Below, piece after piece: positions 45,479-46,164 of a stretch of DNA of 46,164 nucleotides; the stretch's first letter is position 1; every line of letters starts with the position of its first letter. The DNA lies in contig NZ_AUIS01000020.1 in the NCBI RefSeq assembly GCF_000423825.1, positions 1 through 46,164 on the forward strand. The letters are read 5' to 3'. Both the position numbers and the translations under genes were made by a program. The stretch comes from Thermithiobacillus tepidarius DSM 3134 (lineage in GTDB: Bacteria; Pseudomonadota; Gammaproteobacteria; Acidithiobacillales; Thermithiobacillaceae). Below the pieces are notes generated by a model. The model was not told the DNA's origin and did no database searches. It saw only the letters and a program-made list of their open reading frames with translations.

Positions 45479-45712
45479 TCAGACCGCCAAGGCGTACTGG
45501 TCGTCAAAGAGGCAGTTGTCCGCGACCCGCTCCAAGCCGTCGTAGCTGCAACCGTGGAACAGGCAATCCCGGAAGCACGCCGCGCTTTGGCCGGGGCGCA
45601 CGGTGATGCGGCAGTTGTAGAAGGAACAGCCGACAAAAAGCGGCAGGGGATGGCTTTCGTCGATCAGGATTTCTGCATCGTACAGTTTGGCATTGCTGAT
45701 ATGCGCATTCAT
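45479..45712 (-). CDS. Small cysteine-rich hypothetical protein with pentapeptide-like pattern
   Basis: A 77-residue protein of unknown function. It has five Cys in a periodic pattern (VGCSFYNCRI, ACFRDCLFHGC) plus a late NCLF, which suggests short beta-helix coils of the pentapeptide-repeat type. No signal peptide or membrane helix is seen. The ATG at 45712 has GGAG seven bases upstream; an in-frame ATG lies at 45745. It is isolated between the kinase and the IS. The pattern is suggestive only; the Cys could instead bind metal. Confidence 0.6.
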   Translation of the reverse strand: MNAHISNAKLYDAEILIDESHPLPLFVGCSFYNCRITVRPGQSAACFRDCLFHGCSYDGLERVADNCLFDDQYALAV

Positions 45713-45736
45713 CGCTTTCTCCGGCAATAGGTGGCG

Positions 45737-45780
45737 CCGCCGCATAGCGGCGGGTTGCGACTGGCGGCGTGATCAACCCG
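45737..45780. repeat. Inverted repeats upstream of the small Cys-rich gene
   Basis: CCGCCGC (45737-45743) and GCGGCGG (45747-45753) form a perfect 7-bp stem with loop ATA. CGGGTT (45751-45756) and AACCCG (45775-45780) form a second, partly overlapping repeat. They lie between the Cys-rich gene and the ISL3-type transposase and could be regulatory or part of the IS insertion boundary. Confidence 0.4.
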
Positions 45781-45798
45781 AGCGTTGGGGGCGAGTCA

Positions 45799-46164
45799 GG
45801 CTACACTCTGAAAAATCGGCCTCTTTTCAATTTCGAGTGGGTAAGCTGGACCTGAGCAGGTACGGGATCGGGTATGACTGACAAGCTGTTTGAGGCTGCC
45901 TTGGGGGTCTCTCCGCCGTGGCAGGTGACGGGCGCGGACTTCGATTTGGCGGCCAAGACGCTCACCATCCGGGTGGACTTCATCGCCGGCAGCCGCTTCG
46001 CGCTGGCTGGCGTGGAGGGCCAGCATCCGGTTCACGACACCGTCGCCAAGCGTTACCGGCACCTGAACTTCTTCCAGCACGAGTGCTTCCTGGAAGTGCG
46101 TGTCCCCCGGGTAAAGCTGCCCGATGGCAGCGTCCGCCAGGTCGATCCGCCGTGGGCCGGCAAG
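45799..46164 (+). mobile_element. 5' part of an ISL3-type insertion sequence
   Basis: The transposase gene at 45874 defines an element that runs off the right edge. Its left end is not certain; GGCTACACTCTGAAAAATCG beginning near 45799 is a candidate terminal repeat by position, about 75 bases before the ATG, but the partner repeat is outside the window. Confidence 0.5.
45874..46164 (+). CDS. ISL3-family transposase, N-terminal part (3' partial)
   Basis: The first 97 residues of a transposase, cut by the window edge. The sequence MTDKLFEAALGVSPPW, then HPVHDTVAKRYRHLNFFQHE and CFLEVRVPRVKLPDGS, resembles the N-terminal region of ISL3-family transposases, which precedes the zinc-binding and catalytic domains not seen here. 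The ATG at 45874 fits that N-terminus. No frameshift occurs in the visible part. Confidence 0.88.
   Translation, partial: MTDKLFEAALGVSPPWQVTGADFDLAAKTLTIRVDFIAGSRFALAGVEGQHPVHDTVAKRYRHLNFFQHECFLEVRVPRVKLPDGSVRQVDPPWAGK

Noticed and set aside
45479-45712. Quinolone-protection (Qnr-type) pentapeptide protein
   Set aside because: The protein is 77 residues and has too few repeat units; Qnr proteins are about 215 residues with many clear pentapeptides.

Overview
The window is GC-rich, densely coded chromosomal DNA from a Gram-negative proteobacterium, most likely a gammaproteobacterium or the related Acidithiobacillia. The grounds are gene order and content. There is a uvrC-pgsA-tRNA-Gly/Cys/Leu block and a ubiG/gph/mtaD/mtnA/gyrA/serC/serA/pheA/hisC/aroF/tyrA/aroA/cmk/rpsA/ihfB/lapB/pyrF super-cluster. 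Ubiquinone (ubiG), LPS-control (lapB) and outer-membrane lipoprotein (rlpA) genes are also present. The genus cannot be fixed from this sequence alone.

Layout. 1-309: 3' end of an IS5-type insertion sequence, abutting nagZ. 321-3415: nagZ, an RsmF-like rRNA methyltransferase and efp. 3535-6617: DUF971 gene, uvrC and pgsA, then a tRNA-Gly/Cys/Leu array with its own promoter. 6618-11802: an accessory block 3' of tRNA-Leu. It holds an orphan membrane histidine kinase, a two-gene phage-type recombination operon (YqaJ exonuclease plus a putative annealing protein) and a 437-bp intergenic region rich in inverted repeats. 11803-16504: rlpA, dapE, a twin-CDGSH iron-sulfur protein, and a dapC-dapD-yffB operon for the succinylase route to lysine and meso-diaminopimelate. 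16620-18907: two transporters. 18976-22876: gph, ubiG and mtaD, with mtnA divergent. 22952-36436: gyrA, serine synthesis (serC, serA), then phenylalanine/tyrosine and shikimate genes (pheA, hisC, aroF, tyrA, aroA), cmk and rpsA, closed by a strong terminator. 36528-40365: an SppA-like peptidase, ihfB, lapB, pyrF and pyrE. 40390-40555: tRNA-Asn with a clear promoter and terminator. 40685-46164: a second accessory block with umuDC, a hemerythrin-like protein, a second orphan histidine kinase related to the first, a small Cys-rich protein and the start of an ISL3-type transposase.

The core genes are ordinary housekeeping functions in a conserved order. Most of the unusual material lies in the two blocks 3' of tRNA genes and at the IS-bearing ends. 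The best candidates for a little-described system are the stand-alone YqaJ/annealing-protein operon with its structured upstream region, and the umuDC operon whose UmuD has an N-terminal GRPRG-containing extension and a possible non-canonical SOS operator. I found no CRISPR array, rRNA gene, integrase, phage structural gene or toxin-antitoxin pair.
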